Shown piece by piece: positions 42,292 to 53,199 of a stretch of 64,000 nt of DNA. Where the stretch lies: contig CM042035.1 in assembly GCA_023525975.1 (NCBI GenBank), forward strand, positions 30,533,001 to 30,597,000, in the 5' to 3' direction. The translations under genes and the position numbers were made by a program. The number at the start of each line of letters is the position of its first letter. The first letter of the stretch is position 1. The stretch is from Smallanthus sonchifolius (Eukaryota; Streptophyta; Magnoliopsida; Asterales; Asteraceae). The notes below the pieces were generated by a model. It made no database searches and was not told the DNA's origin. It was given only the letters and a program-made list of their open reading frames with translations.

Positions 42292-43071
42292 CTACAAAAT
42301 TCAAAAATAAGTTTTAGTATTTTCATGCTTGGATTTTCTAATAAAATTTTATGACCCAGTTGTAAAAACTTATAATTAGGAATGAGATCCCGGTTCCCAA
42401 TGTCTCAATGAATGGCTGAGCACTCTTCACTAGCATAGCTAGATGGGTAGGTAACGATTACCAATTGTATTAACTATACAATTCTCGATTTGAGGGGCAT
42501 GACGAGTATTGTCAAGATTTGGATACGTTTTCCCTCAACTACGCCCACTTAAACAACTTAAGTGATATTTGTCCTTCAATTGTAAATGTAGGCTCAGGAA
42601 TCGCGATTCTACCTTCAACTAAAATCGTAGGACCGGATGCAGGGTAATTCACTAACATCGGGGTTTCGAATAAATTAGATGAAGTGTTACGATTAAGGAT
42701 GGCGCATAAATCTATGTATATTGGGATTTCTTTAATGTTTTTTAATATTACCGTTTCGGGTCAAAAACATTTTGGTCGACGAGTAGCATGATACAAGTCG
42801 CACAATTTTAGTAAACCAATTTTACTAATTAGTTCGTGAAACACTTTCAACACTCGACACGATCCAATTTTAAATACCCTGTTTTTCTAAATTGGTCATT
42901 TGTCGCGAACTTATTTTAAACTAATCAACTCTTTAATTAATTTAAAATTGTTTTAAATAAAAACTATTTAAATTTAAAACTTGTTTTCACTTTTAAATAA
43001 AACACTTTTATTTAATTACCTTTCCGAGAAAATTAAAAAATTTAATTATCTCGTCGTTTTAAATTGTGTCA
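42292..43071 (-). other. Leader region of copia C, unassigned
   Basis: No ORF, no recognisable primer site and no match to the 32519-33711 LTR. It ends ...GTGTCA followed by AAATG, the same five bases that precede 32519. It could be the degraded or replaced 5' end of copia C. Confidence 0.35.
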
Positions 43072-43076
43072 AAATG

Positions 43077-43593
43077 TTGGTTCATGTCCTTCTTTTGATG
43101 ACAAAGATATTGGAGGAGGTGTTGGTTAGCAGTAAATTTAGAAACAACTAAAAATAAAATTTTTACTTGTGCTTTTAGTTTTAGAAGAAAAAATCAAAAA
43201 GATTTTGTTTGTATCTTTCATGAAAAATCCTAAATTATTTTGGATCAAGCTGTGGTATAAGTTGCAAGATGAACGGTTTGTCGGAAAGAGGTGAAAATTG
43301 AAAATTTTCAAATTTTTGGCTAAGTGTGGGTTAGGCGAACTTGTCTTGTTCGCTTAACATGTTCACCTGAGGGACGAACTTGTTAAGTTCGCTTGAATTT
43401 AGCGAACTTGACCCGTTGAGTATATAAAGGAAACATGCGAACTTGACCATTTACTACTCTCTTTGACTTTTGCGGACTTGTTAAGCGACTTTGTTCCTTA
43501 GCGTGTTTTAGTGACTAATTTTGATTTAGAGAGTGAGAGAGTGGTTATTTGTTCTTGTTATCTGTTCATTATCAGTTTGTGATTCACAAGAAG
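43077..43593 (+). promoter_or_regulatory. Candidate internal promoter of element 3 accessory gene
   Basis: GCGAAC-type palindromes (about 43333-43410, for example CGAACTTGTTAAGTTCGC) lie just upstream of TATATAAAGG at 43421. A leader of about 160 bp follows and ends in CACAAGAAG|GTATTA, a donor-like site at 43593/43594. Confidence 0.5.
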
Positions 43594-44013
43594 GTATTAT
43601 TCAGTCAGATCATCCATTAATTCATTCGTATTCATGATTTTTGTCATCAGTTTATCATCACTACTGTCACTTGGTTGATCATCATTATTTTGTGGCTTAA
43701 AACTGAAATTGATGGTTTATTTTAACTAATCGGATGTAGGCGAGTTGAGTGTTGTGGTTGATTGCTGTGTATAACATCAAATTGTTCACATTTGAATTCT
43801 GTGACTATTCAAGGGTTCTAGCGAATTTGTTCAGGCGAACTTAACATGTTCGCCACTTGTAACTCTAAGCGAACTTGTTAAGTTCGCCTAGGGAACCAGT
43901 GTTGAAAGACTTAAGCAATTTTTCAAAGTTGAAAATTTTTTTATTTCGTTTTTATTTTGTTTTATTTTTTGTTGTTTGAAAAATTGTGGTGTCTAATCCT
44001 TTGTTCTGAGCAG
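43594..44013 (+). other. Putative 5' UTR intron of element 3 accessory gene
   Basis: 420 bp, GTATTA...TTCTGAGCAG, ending three bases before the ATG at 44017. It contains two more GCGAAC palindromes at about 43831-43890 and a T-rich tract before the acceptor. Equivalent to 59201-59657 in element 4. Confidence 0.5.
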
Positions 44014-44016
44014 GTC

Positions 44017-45737
44017 ATGGATCGCCGTGTTGAGTATAAACACAATTAGGTGGCATTGCTTGATCCAGAGTTGGCCGAGGCAGCAAATCATCAGGAAATT
44101 ATCAATTTTCTGAACCGGTCAAGGATTCATGTTGCTCTCTCAGCTAATCCTCATATTAGCCTATTATACATTCAACAATTTTGGGAGACAGCACAACAAG
44201 ATACCAATGTTGAACCACATGTGATTCAGGCTACAGTGAATTATTAAGATACTGCTATATCTGCTCAAGACATTCGTGCAGCTTTAACATTAGGTGGAGT
44301 GAATGATGACCATATTAGTTTACCGAATACATTGATCATGGGTTGTTTCCGAATAATGAGTTATAGGGGTAGACCTAATGATTCACAAGCCAGGAAGGGT
44401 GGTCTTGTCGGTCAATGGAGATAATTTATGCACGTGATCATTCAATGTTTATCAACAAGGAAAGCTGGAACTGATGGCTTGAAAACTTCATTACAAGCAG
44501 CTATGGTTGCTCTGACATTGAACAGGCCTTTCACTTTTTCCTTGTACATCTACCGGGAGTTGGTCATGCAGATTACACCACCTGAGGGTCAGGGTTTCTT
44601 AATGTACCCTAGATTCTTGCAGGTTATCTTGAACCATTTGATTCCCAACCTGCCACCGGTGAATCCAAGATTAAATCTCACTCCTATGACGAAGAGAATC
44701 TTTAATGATTGCATGAATATCAAGCAGCAGAATCTTGCTTTAATTCTAGTGGCTACATCGTTGTTTGGGTACGTAATCAATCCTACTTATGTTGCACCGC
44801 CAAACAATAATTGGATTCATGTTGATCCTGCTTTGGAATTACTTCCAGCTGACAATCCAGACGAGGAGGAAGAGGAAGGTGATGATGATAATGATAGTGA
44901 AGAGACTGAGAGTGATAATGAGGATGGTGATAATAATGATGGTGATAACAATGATGGTGATGATGGTGATGACAATGATGCTGCTAATGATGGAGGTGAT
45001 TTGAATATAAATGTTGATGTGAATGTACCTCAAGATGAACATGTAGAGGTTGAAGAGACTAGCACCAGTTCGTCTGGATCTGGTGAAGCTGACAATGATG
45101 AAGAAAGTTCCTAGGACTTTAGTCCTGAGCATTATGCTCAGTTAGCTAAAGTGCCTAGGGTCCTAAGAAAGTCTATGACAGACGTCAGAAGTCTTTAGGC
45201 AAAAAGAAGGTAAAACTTCCAAGACGCAAGTCTGTAAGGGGTCCTCCTCCCGATGCAGTACTTGGAAAAATAAAATTACAAGACGAAACATCTAGTTCTG
45301 AGGAAGATGAGGCTCCTGCAGCTAAAGGACCTAAATTGATGGCTTCGGCTATTTAAGATACACAATCTGCATAGGATAGAGAGTTTGTAGATTCTTTGAT
45401 TATAACTCCTAATCCTTCACAGTCTAATACTCCTCAGGTGACTCATACTGTATCCAAAGAACAAGATGAGGTTGGTCCATCTACTATAAGAATACAATCC
45501 TTGGAAACATAGGTTTCAGGGTTACAATCTCAAGTGGATGAATAGATTAACAATGAATCCCAACGTGCTCAGACTTTAAATGATCAAAACAAGGTGCTTG
45601 CATAGATGTATATCCTTGTTAGTCAGTTATTAGAGCGTCTTGACGCTCAGGGGGAGAAGGTCAAAGTTGATAAGTCTGCTTGTCACAGTATTGGTGTTCA
45701 AAAGAATCTAGATGATGATGACGAACAAGATGCTGGT
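44017..45737 (+). pseudogene. Accessory (env-position) gene of element 3
   Basis: Starts MDRRVEYKHN, as element 4 starts MARRVEYKHN. In-frame stops occur at about 44047, 44245 and 44422, but the frame is otherwise continuous to 45112. The N-terminal domain has FLNRSRIHVALSANPHISL, YIQQFWETAQ, GCFRIMSYRG, ARKGGLVGQWR, FMHVIIQCLSTRKAGTDGL, MVALTLNRPF and YPRFLQVILNHLIPNLPP. A strongly acidic Asp/Asn-repeat linker follows (about 44855-45000), then Ser-rich sequence and degraded coiled-coil-like sequence to 45737, where the LTR of element 4 interrupts. No catalytic motif, signal peptide or clear membrane helix is visible. The function is unknown. Confidence 0.62.
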
Positions 45738-46240
45738 TGTAGGATCGATGAATACAAGATGGTTCTATTCTAGTTGAGATTGGCGGAAACAATCACAACT
45801 AAGCAATGTAAACAAGTAAACAAGAAGAATACTGATAAATGTAATTTGTATTAAGCTTCAAAGATTACAAGATTACAGAGAAAACTCTTAAGTAAAGCAT
45901 TGTATACAATGACTCGAAGTACTACTTATATAGTAACTTAGAATCAAGACAGACCTTTGATTCTAAGGATCAGATCTAACGCAAGCCGTTGATCTTGTAT
46001 TGAAGCTATTCTACATGTAACGACAATAAAAACTACAAAAGTTATCTTTACTCAAACGTCTTCTTAGGCATCAATGCTTGAGTCCTTGGAAGAAGAGCGT
46101 CGTTGTCTTTTATTGCCTTGCACTAGTAACATTCTTTCTGTGTGGAGTGTGTCAGTGTTGCAGCAGAAGCTTTTTCATGTTACAGACTATCCTTTCTACC
46201 TACTTTTGCTGTGTGGAGTGTGTCATTGTGGAGTGTGACA
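45738..46240 (-). repeat. Probable 3' LTR of element 4
   Basis: The left end TGTAGGATCG resembles the end of the 20129-20614 LTR (TGTAGGTCC), and the two share phrases such as GCGGAA and AAGCTT at similar positions. A TATA-like TATATAAG lies near 45930 on the minus strand. The right (start) boundary is unclear: the region 46020-46350 is scrambled by local duplications and no polypurine tract is evident. Confidence 0.45.
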
Positions 46241-46284
46241 ATAAAAACTACAAAAGTTATCTTTACTTAAACTATAAAACTCTC

Positions 46285-47372
46285 TTACTGCTTTTGCTGC
46301 TGAAGCTTTTTCATGTTGCAGACTATCCTTTCTACCTCATAGCCTCTTAGGTCCTGGTTGGGATTATTTAGAGGAAGCTCAGATAGAGTCTTTATGTCTT
46401 TGCTTGGCATTTTGAAGATGGTCTTGCTTGAACATATCATCTTCTGTCCTCTAACATCAATCAGGATAAACTCGTTGGTATCAACCTTGAAGGACCAACT
46501 GGTGAATGGAGAATGGGATTGAAAAGGTTTGGCATCAATGATTACATCTTTACTAGGGTTGAAGTGATGTTTGATCACTAGCAAAATATGTCTCCCACCT
46601 TCATTCTCTGGCTCATGGGCTTCACCCAACTCCAATATTCTTCTTAGATCTGAGTCTGGAAGTTGTAGTACCACATCAACAGATTTATAGATAGATCTTT
46701 TCAGTTCTTCCTTTCTCCTGAAAACTTTAAACCATTTATCTTGACTGTTATAGAACCAGACAACTATTTCTCTTGAGTCTTCTGGGTGATAGTAGGTTTG
46801 GTTTTTTTCTTGGAAGGCTGCTGATGAGGAGGAGCTGGGTGGAGGGATTTGGACTTTGTAGGAAGAGAGGAATGAGGTCTAGGCTGGAGAGTGGAAGTAT
46901 GGTGGGAGGAGGAAGTAGTGGATGAGGGAGAAAGCTTGGGTTTCTTTGATTTATGTTCAGCAGTTTGAGTTATCACCCTTTTCTTAGAGCCTGTCTTCCC
47001 CAATCTTTCTTCCTCTTCCTTCTTAACTTTGCAGTACAAGGCTTGCAAGTTCATGAAACTCATGGGGCCTAGCCTTTTTCCACTTTCTCCTCTGGCCTTC
47101 AGGAAGTCAGTCATGACCTTCCTTTCTTCATGGGTCCTTATGTTGAATGCAGTGGTCTTCTTGGATTTTTGCTTGGCTTTTTCTTCTACTTCATCCTTTT
47201 TCTTATTTGCCAATTGACCTTGCTGACCAATGAAGGCTCTGTAGATTTCTTTATTTGATAGTTTCTCAAGGTAGTCTGCATCCTCACCTTGAGAAATCAG
47301 AGCCGCTATCCATTCTTCTCTCATTTCTTTGTCTTGTTCAGAATCAGTTAATCTGAACTTAGCCACTTCCAT
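46285..47372 (-). pseudogene. Accessory gene of element 4: C-terminal part
   Basis: 47372-46764 is Lys/Glu rich with coiled-coil character (EEEERLGKTG), preceded by EERKVMTDFLKARGESGKRLGPMSFMNLQALYCKVKKE. This resembles the 'MMTYLKHTGRY...L..LY' repeats I recall from Asteraceae retroelement-linked proteins. A basic, Ser/Pro-rich tail follows. 46674-46285 in another phase carries WSFKVDTNEFILIDVRG, KTIFKMPSKDIKTLSELPLNN and ends at a TAA. Frameshifts separate the pieces. It corresponds in order to the linker and C-terminal domain of elements 1 and 2. Confidence 0.55.
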
Positions 47373-48018
47373 TTTCTTTTTCTCCCTTTCTTCTTCTTCT
47401 TCTTTATTAAACTGTTCCTATAGCTGAAGAGCTAGGGCTTCATCTTCTTGTAATTGAGAAGCTGCAGGAACTCTGGCTTTGAGATCATCCAGCTGTTTAG
47501 CATACAGCTAGATTTGTTGTTCTCTGAAGAGCATGGCAGTTTTTCTTTCTTGAATTTTTCTTAGCTCTGTCATCTCCTCTTCTTCTCTTCTTCTTCTTCT
47601 TTCCTCCCTTTCCTTTTGCTCTTTCATTAGTCTCTCTTCCACCTCTTCAGTCATTACTCCCTTCCCTTGGCTTTGGTTTATGCCTCTGCTTCAGCTTCCT
47701 GGATCACAACAGCAGATGTTTTAGATACTGTTGGGATCTCTGCTTCAGCTTCATTGGCAGGTTGAGGAGTAGACACAGAGGAAGGGAATGCTTCACTCTC
47801 TTCCTTTTCCCATACATAGCTTTAAAGGCCTCTTTGACATTCTGAGCAGCCACTTTTCTTGACCCTTCTGCTGCATTCAGTATGACAGTTGGTGAGGAGG
47901 GAAGGGATAGATCTAAGTCAGAGTCATTCATTGCAGGCGATTCCTCCTTGTCAAGAGAAGCTTTGATAAGATTGGTCATTTCTTGACTTTCTAAGGATTT
48001 GATGTTGCAGATGTGTGT
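47373..48018 (-). pseudogene. Accessory gene of element 4: middle part, left of gypsy B
   Basis: The frame arrives in phase from 58373 across gypsy B: codon boundaries at 59200, 58375, 48018 and 47979 are all congruent once the duplicated TCTGA is removed. It reads THICNIKSL, SQEMTNLIKASLDKEES and LDLSLPSSPTVILNAAEGS, then shifts near 47800. The stretch 47373-47700 is Glu/Leu-rich (minus strand) with stops, consistent with a decayed coiled coil. Confidence 0.55.
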
Positions 48019-48023
48019 TCTGA

Positions 48024-50259
48024 TGTCACACCCTCGCCAAGGCGGAAACGTGATGTGCGACGTTCATGGTTTCCAAAGCATATGATTACCGCAAACACAT
48101 ACATGATAAATGGATACATAAACAAGTTTAAAGTTTTACATTTCAAAAATGTGAATTGAGTTTACAAAAGTGAAGATTTCGCAAATATGACTCTATTACA
48201 ATGAGTTATACAAGAGAAATCCCCCAAATAGTTGTATCCATCGTGCATGCATGTAATCTACATTGCTAACCTTGCGATCACGTCAATTTCCTGAAAAACA
48301 TACTTAAAATTGTCAACACAAGGTTGGTAGGTTTAAATCAAATAGATCTTTGTAAAATTCAATTGTTCGTAAATAGTTACAGTTGCATGTGATAATTAGA
48401 ATAAGAATTGTTGACCCATTTGTAAACTACCTAGGAATACAAATAATATGTTCTTACACGAGCCGTAACCAAACCATGACAATTGTACACGCCCCTAATT
48501 TCATTATCCGGTTCTATGCGGCCATAAATCCTCCAGATTGTGGTTAGCGCGACTAACCATGACCGGGAGACGTCACTCTCCATAGTACTATTCATAGGAC
48601 CCTAGGCTACAGTTAATGGTTACTAAATTGTTCCAGGGGACTTTAGCGGCCTCAAATCGTTTAACTCATGTAAACATAAAAGTCGAGTCTTATTCTCTTG
48701 TTATCACATAAAAATAGTTGTAAGTATGTTCTTCCCCCAAATATTGAAAACAGTAAAAAGGGGCCGTGAAACTCACCTTGTTTTTGTGTATGTTAGCAAC
48801 GATAATTGTTCTAGTCAACCTTGACTATTCGTACCCTAATTACAAAAGGGTAATTCTTGTGAAGACCGAACGTTTTATATGCAAATTGTTCACCGACTTA
48901 GTAAATCTAATTGCTTTTGTTTAAAATATCTTCTTAGTTTTTCAACACTTGTTTCGTTATAAAACAGTTCTAAGTTACTGCCCAATGGGACTGATGAACA
49001 GGTATCGAAACTTTCTTAGTTTCGATTGAACAGAACAGATGTCGAAACTTCCTAGTTTCGATTGAGCAAAACAGGTATCGAAACTACCTAGTTTCGATTA
49101 AGTAATAGGTATCGAAACCACCTAGTTTCGATTGAGTAAACAGGTATCGAAACTACCTAGTTTGTTGAGTAATAAGTATCGAAACTACCTAGTTTCGATT
49201 GAGTAATAGGTATCGAAACTACCTAGTTTCGATTGAGTAATAGGTATCGAAACTCCTAGTTTCGATTACTGAAATTTTAAATTGACAGAATCAGTTTCAA
49301 AACTTTATTCATACATATATGCGTATATTCATGTTTTAAATCTTGAATTCGACACACTTTTCTGGTTATTTTACTTACGTTCGAACGATTTGTATGTTTA
49401 GCTACGGTTTTAAAGAAAATAATATGGATAGTATTGAGTTTTTACCTCTAGACAGTGATGATGATTTTGTGCGAAGAGAATAGATGAGCTCCCTGAAACC
49501 TTGAAAACTTCACTTATCTTAAGGTGTGGAAACGACGATGATCGGTGTTGCTGCCGTAAGAAGAGATGAAATGAAGAAAAAAAGAGAAAAGGAAGATGAA
49601 TTAATAGACAATTGAGGGGGTATGGCTTTTATCTGCATTCTCGCAGGCAGATGTATGGGTTTTTAGTATAGATATTTAGTGAAGTTGGAAGTGGGAATGA
49701 CTTCTCTGAATTTTGGCCGAGAAAGTCAAGGAAAGTGGTTTGGGTTAATTTGTATAATAATTAGATTTAAGTATTAATTTATTAATGGTATCAATATCAA
49801 TTAGAGTTTTAAAGGGGTAATTTAATTCGGTTTAGATTCTTCACGGTATTATAAATTCAACTAGTTTATGGCTCGTTGATGAAAAATGTTGAAATCTTGG
49901 ATTGTATAATTCGCTGGGGTGATTATCTGTAGGTATTGATACCTAAAGGTGACGCTACCCGGTATTATCTTCGAAAGATTTTTTGTTAGTTTACTTTTAC
50001 GTATTTTATATGTTTTAGTCTAAAAATAAATTATTGTTCCACGTAAAGTTTGTGTAATATATATGTATATATATCTTTCTGGTCATTTACGATGGGAACC
50101 GGTAACTCCTAGAATTACCAAAATATAAAATGAGACCATGTACGGTTTTTGTTAGACCTTAATGTCCTTGATTGTGAAATTAAGAAATCTCGAAAACAAT
50201 TATAATGTAAACTCGTTTATAACATGTACGGATATTGACCTGAAATGTCGGGTGTCACA
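48024..50259 (-). repeat. 3' LTR of gypsy B
   Basis: 2236 bp, TGTCACACCC...GTGTCACA. It contains eight units of about 34 bp (48999-49266) built on TCGAAACTACCTAGTTTCGA; the partner LTR has nine. Confidence 0.93.
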
Positions 50260-50272
50260 TTCTCCCCATGTT
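50260..50272 (-). other. Polypurine tract of gypsy B
   Basis: The minus strand reads AACATGGGGAGAA next to the LTR, nearly the same as gypsy A's tract. Confidence 0.75.
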
Positions 50273-50293
50273 AAAAGAATTTCGTCCCGAAAT

Positions 50294-51361
50294 TCAATTC
50301 GTGCCATCTTGAACTGGTGCATCCTTAAACAAGGAGGGGTATTTTGTTTTCATTTGGTCCTCTCTTTCCCATGTATACTCAGGACCACGTTTTGAGTTCC
50401 AACGTACTTTAACTAGTTTGATTCGACTACGTCTCAACCTTTGAACTTTCCAATCTGAAATCTCAATCGGTTCCTCGATGAAATGCAACCTGTCGTCTAT
50501 GTGAATCTCATTAGGCGGTATAATTAACGTCTCATCTGATAAACACTTCTTGAGATTTGACACATGAAACGTATCATGTACATTGCTTAGTTCTTGTGGC
50601 AACTTGAGCTTGTAAGCTACAGGGCCAACCCTAGCCAGTATTTCAAACGGTCCAACGTATCTAGGGTTGAGCTTACCACGGTTACCAAACCTTGCAACGC
50701 CTTTACATGGTGAGACTTTTAACATTACTTGGTCACCAATTTGAAATTCTAATGGTTTCCGTCGGTTATAAGCATAGCACTTCTGTCTGTCTCGGGCAGC
50801 TTTCAGACGGTCCTTAATTTTGAAGATCTTATCAGTGGTTTCCTGGACAATCTCAGCACCTGTCAAATGTTTTTCACCAACTTCCGCCCAACATAGCGGT
50901 GAGCGGCATTTACGACCATATAAAGCTTCAAACGGAGCTGCCTTAATGCTCGTGTGGTAGCTGTTATTATAGGAAAACTCTGCCAACGGTAAATGAGTAT
51001 CCCAATTACCTCCGAAATCAATTACACACGCACGGAGCATATCTTCTAAAGTTTGAATGGTCCTTTCGCTTTGACCATCCGTTTGTGGGTGATATGCCGT
51101 GCTCATGTCAAGACGTGTGCCCATGGCTTCTTGTAATGATTTCCAGATTCTAGACACGAATCTGCTGTCTCTATCAGAGATAATAGAAATTGGCACTCCA
51201 TGCCTAGCCACAATTTCCTTGATATAAAGCTTTGCAATTTTCTCGGTTTTATCCGTCTCTTTGATGGGTAGAAAATGAGCTGATTTTGTCAGACGATCGA
51301 CAATTACCCATATCGCGTCATACCCGCTCGACGTCTTGGGTAATTTCATGATGAAATTCAT
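50294..51361 (-). pseudogene. Integrase catalytic core and chromodomain-like tail (gypsy B)
   Basis: 355 open codons. The segment begins at MNFIMKLPKTSSGYDAIWVIVDRLTK, where the first catalytic Asp (usually MDFI) is replaced by Asn. It has the second Asp in SIISDRDSRF and the Glu in DGQSERTIQTLEDML. The GPF motif region (VGPFEILARVGPVAYKL), HVSNLKKCL and the chromodomain-like tail (VKVRWNSKRGPEYTWEREDQM, about residues 315-345) follow. The end at 50294 looks native, 22 bp from the polypurine tract. Unlike in gypsy A, the tail is intact. Confidence 0.9.
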
Positions 51362-51379
51362 AGAAATCTGTTACCACTT

Positions 51380-52210
51380 TCATTGGGGTATCTCGGGTTG
51401 TTGTAACAATCCCAATGGTTTCTGATGTTCTGCCTTTACCTTCGAACATGTTAGGCATTTACCGACATAAATAGCAATTTCTCCTTTCATGTTCGGCCAC
51501 CAATAGTGTTCTTTCAGATCCTTATACATCTTATCTGAACCTGGGTGAATGGAGTACCTGGACCTGTGGGCTTCGTCCATAACTAACTCCCGTAAGTTAC
51601 CAAAACATGGCACCCAAATTCTATTCATGAAGTATAAAGTGTCATCTGACTTTGGTTCCAACTGCTTTGTCATTCCTCGTAAAGCTTCATTCTGAATGTT
51701 TTCTTCTTTGATTGCCTCTTGTTGTGCCATCCGGTTTTGAGTCGTGAGACTCGTATGAATTGTCAATTCTAGGGCACGAACACGGAGTGTTTTAACCCGT
51801 TCTTTACGACTCAAGGCATCTGCTACGACGTTTGCCTTACCAGGGTGATACTTGATATCACAGTCGTAATCATTCAGTATCTCTACCCAACGACGTTGCC
51901 TCATGTTTAGTTCTTTCTGATTAAAGATGTGCTGGAGACTCTTGTGGTCTGTAAAGATAGTACATTTGGTACCGTATAAGTAATGTCTCCAAACCTTGAG
52001 TGCAAACACGACAGCACCCAATTCCAGATCGTGTGTCGTATAATTTTTCTCATGTACTTTTAGCTGTCTGGATGCATATGCTATGACTTTTTCTCTCTGC
52101 ATCAACACACATCCCAGACCTTGGTGTGATGCGTCACAGTACACAATGAAATTGTCAGTTCCTTTGGGAAGGGATAGGATTGGTGCACTGCAAAGTTTTT
52201 GCTTCAGCAA
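51380..52210 (-). pseudogene. RNase H and integrase zinc finger (gypsy B)
   Basis: 276 open codons. The RNase H-like domain carries FIVYCDASHQGLG, YTTHDLELGAVVFALK, FTDHKSLQHIF and YHPGKANVVADALSR. The HHCC zinc finger (HRSRYSIHPGSDKM ... CLTCSKVKAEHQ) then leads to a stop just before the core. The segment lies between frame interruptions at about 52210-52285 and about 51370. Confidence 0.88.
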
Positions 52211-52284
52211 TTGAAAAGCTGATTCTTGTTTATCAGTCTAATCAAACTTTTTGTCCTTCTAAGTTAACGTGGTCAAGGGCAAGG

Positions 52285-53199
52285 CTATCTTTGAAAAATT
52301 CTTGATAAATCGCCTGTAATATCCTGCCAAACCCAGAAATTGACGCACCTCAGTCGGAGTTCTTGGTGCTTCCCAGTTTTTATAGCTTTAATCTTGGTTG
52401 GGTCTACGTGAATACCCTTCTTATTGATGACGTGTCCGAGAAAGTGAACCTCTCGGATACAAAACTCACACTTAGAGAATTTGGCATAAAGCTTCTCATT
52501 CCGGAGTAGTTCTAAGATTAATTTCAAATGATGTTCATGTTCCTCCTTGGTTCGTGAATATATTAATATGTCATCGATAAATACAATCATGAATTTATCC
52601 AAGTATGGCTTGCACACACGGTTCATGAGATCCATGAAGACGGCCGGCGCATTAGTCAAGCCAAATGGCATAACTAGGAACTCGTAGTGACCGTAACGAG
52701 TCCTAAAAGCCGTTTTTGGTATATCTTCTTCCTGAATTTTTAGTTGGTGATACCCTGATCGTAGATCAATTTTAGAATAGAAACTGGAACCTTGAAGTTG
52801 ATCAAACAAATCGTCTATTCGAGGAAGTGGATATCGGTTTTTGATTGTAAGCTTGTTTAATTCTCGGTAATCAATACACATCCTAAAGTTTCCATCCTTT
52901 TTCTTTACAAATAGGACCGGAGCTCCCCAAGGTGAGAAACTCGGTCTTATGAAACCTTTATCAAGCAACTCCTGGAGTTGATTTGATAATTCTTGCATTT
53001 CAGAAGGTGCTAATCGATACGGCGATCGCGCAACCGGGGCGGCTCCTGGTACTAAGTCGATTCGGAATTCGACTTGCCTCGGTGGTGGTAATCTAGGTAA
53101 GTCTTCAGGAAAAACTTCGGGGTAATCCTTAACGATTGGTATGTCTTCAAGTCGACGTTCCTCGGGTTTCTTCTCGACGACGTGAGCCAGGAATACGCA
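52285..53199 (-). pseudogene. Reverse transcriptase (gypsy B)
   Basis: In the same frame as the gag-protease segment, separated by one in-frame stop at 53200-53202. It starts with the linker VFLAHVVEKKPEE and the RT N-terminus before 52998. The catalytic FIDD lies in KFMIVFIDDILIYSR, with LRSGYHQLKIQ and MPFGLTNAP upstream. It ends at a frameshift after KKGIHVDPTKIKAIK, the thumb region, which normally leads into the FLGLAGYYRRF motif. That motif is still readable in shifted phase just downstream. Confidence 0.9.

Larger units (their letters stand above)
32519..43071 (-). mobile_element. Copia C: Ty1/copia element, broken
   Basis: On the minus strand: leader, gag (42291-41444), protease (38475-38150), integrase (38149-37133), RT (36904-36053), RNase H (36080 to about 35427), polypurine tract and 3' LTR (33711-32519). 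Integrase before RT makes it copia; the gag opening (SLKSILEKDKLDNPNFMDWYRNL) is of the common UBN2/gag-pre type and I do not assign a lineage. Interrupted by a composite TRIM and by a solo gypsy LTR. The right end is uncertain: no matching 5' LTR is seen. AAATG at 32514-32518 and 43072-43076 may be its TSD. Confidence 0.75.
43077..45737 (+). mobile_element. Element 3: SIRE-like copia, pol-distal part with accessory gene
   Basis: Contains the promoter-like spacer, intron-like gap and accessory gene of the same family as elements 2 and 4, but no gag or pol is seen upstream before copia C sequence. The stretch near 43190-43330 resembles the spacer of element 4 (about 60000-60120, reversed). Its 3' end is cut at 45737 by the LTR of element 4. 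Confidence 0.6.

Noticed and set aside
44839..45132. Ile-rich minus-strand ORF
   Set aside because: Antisense of the GAT-rich acidic repeat of the element 3 accessory gene.
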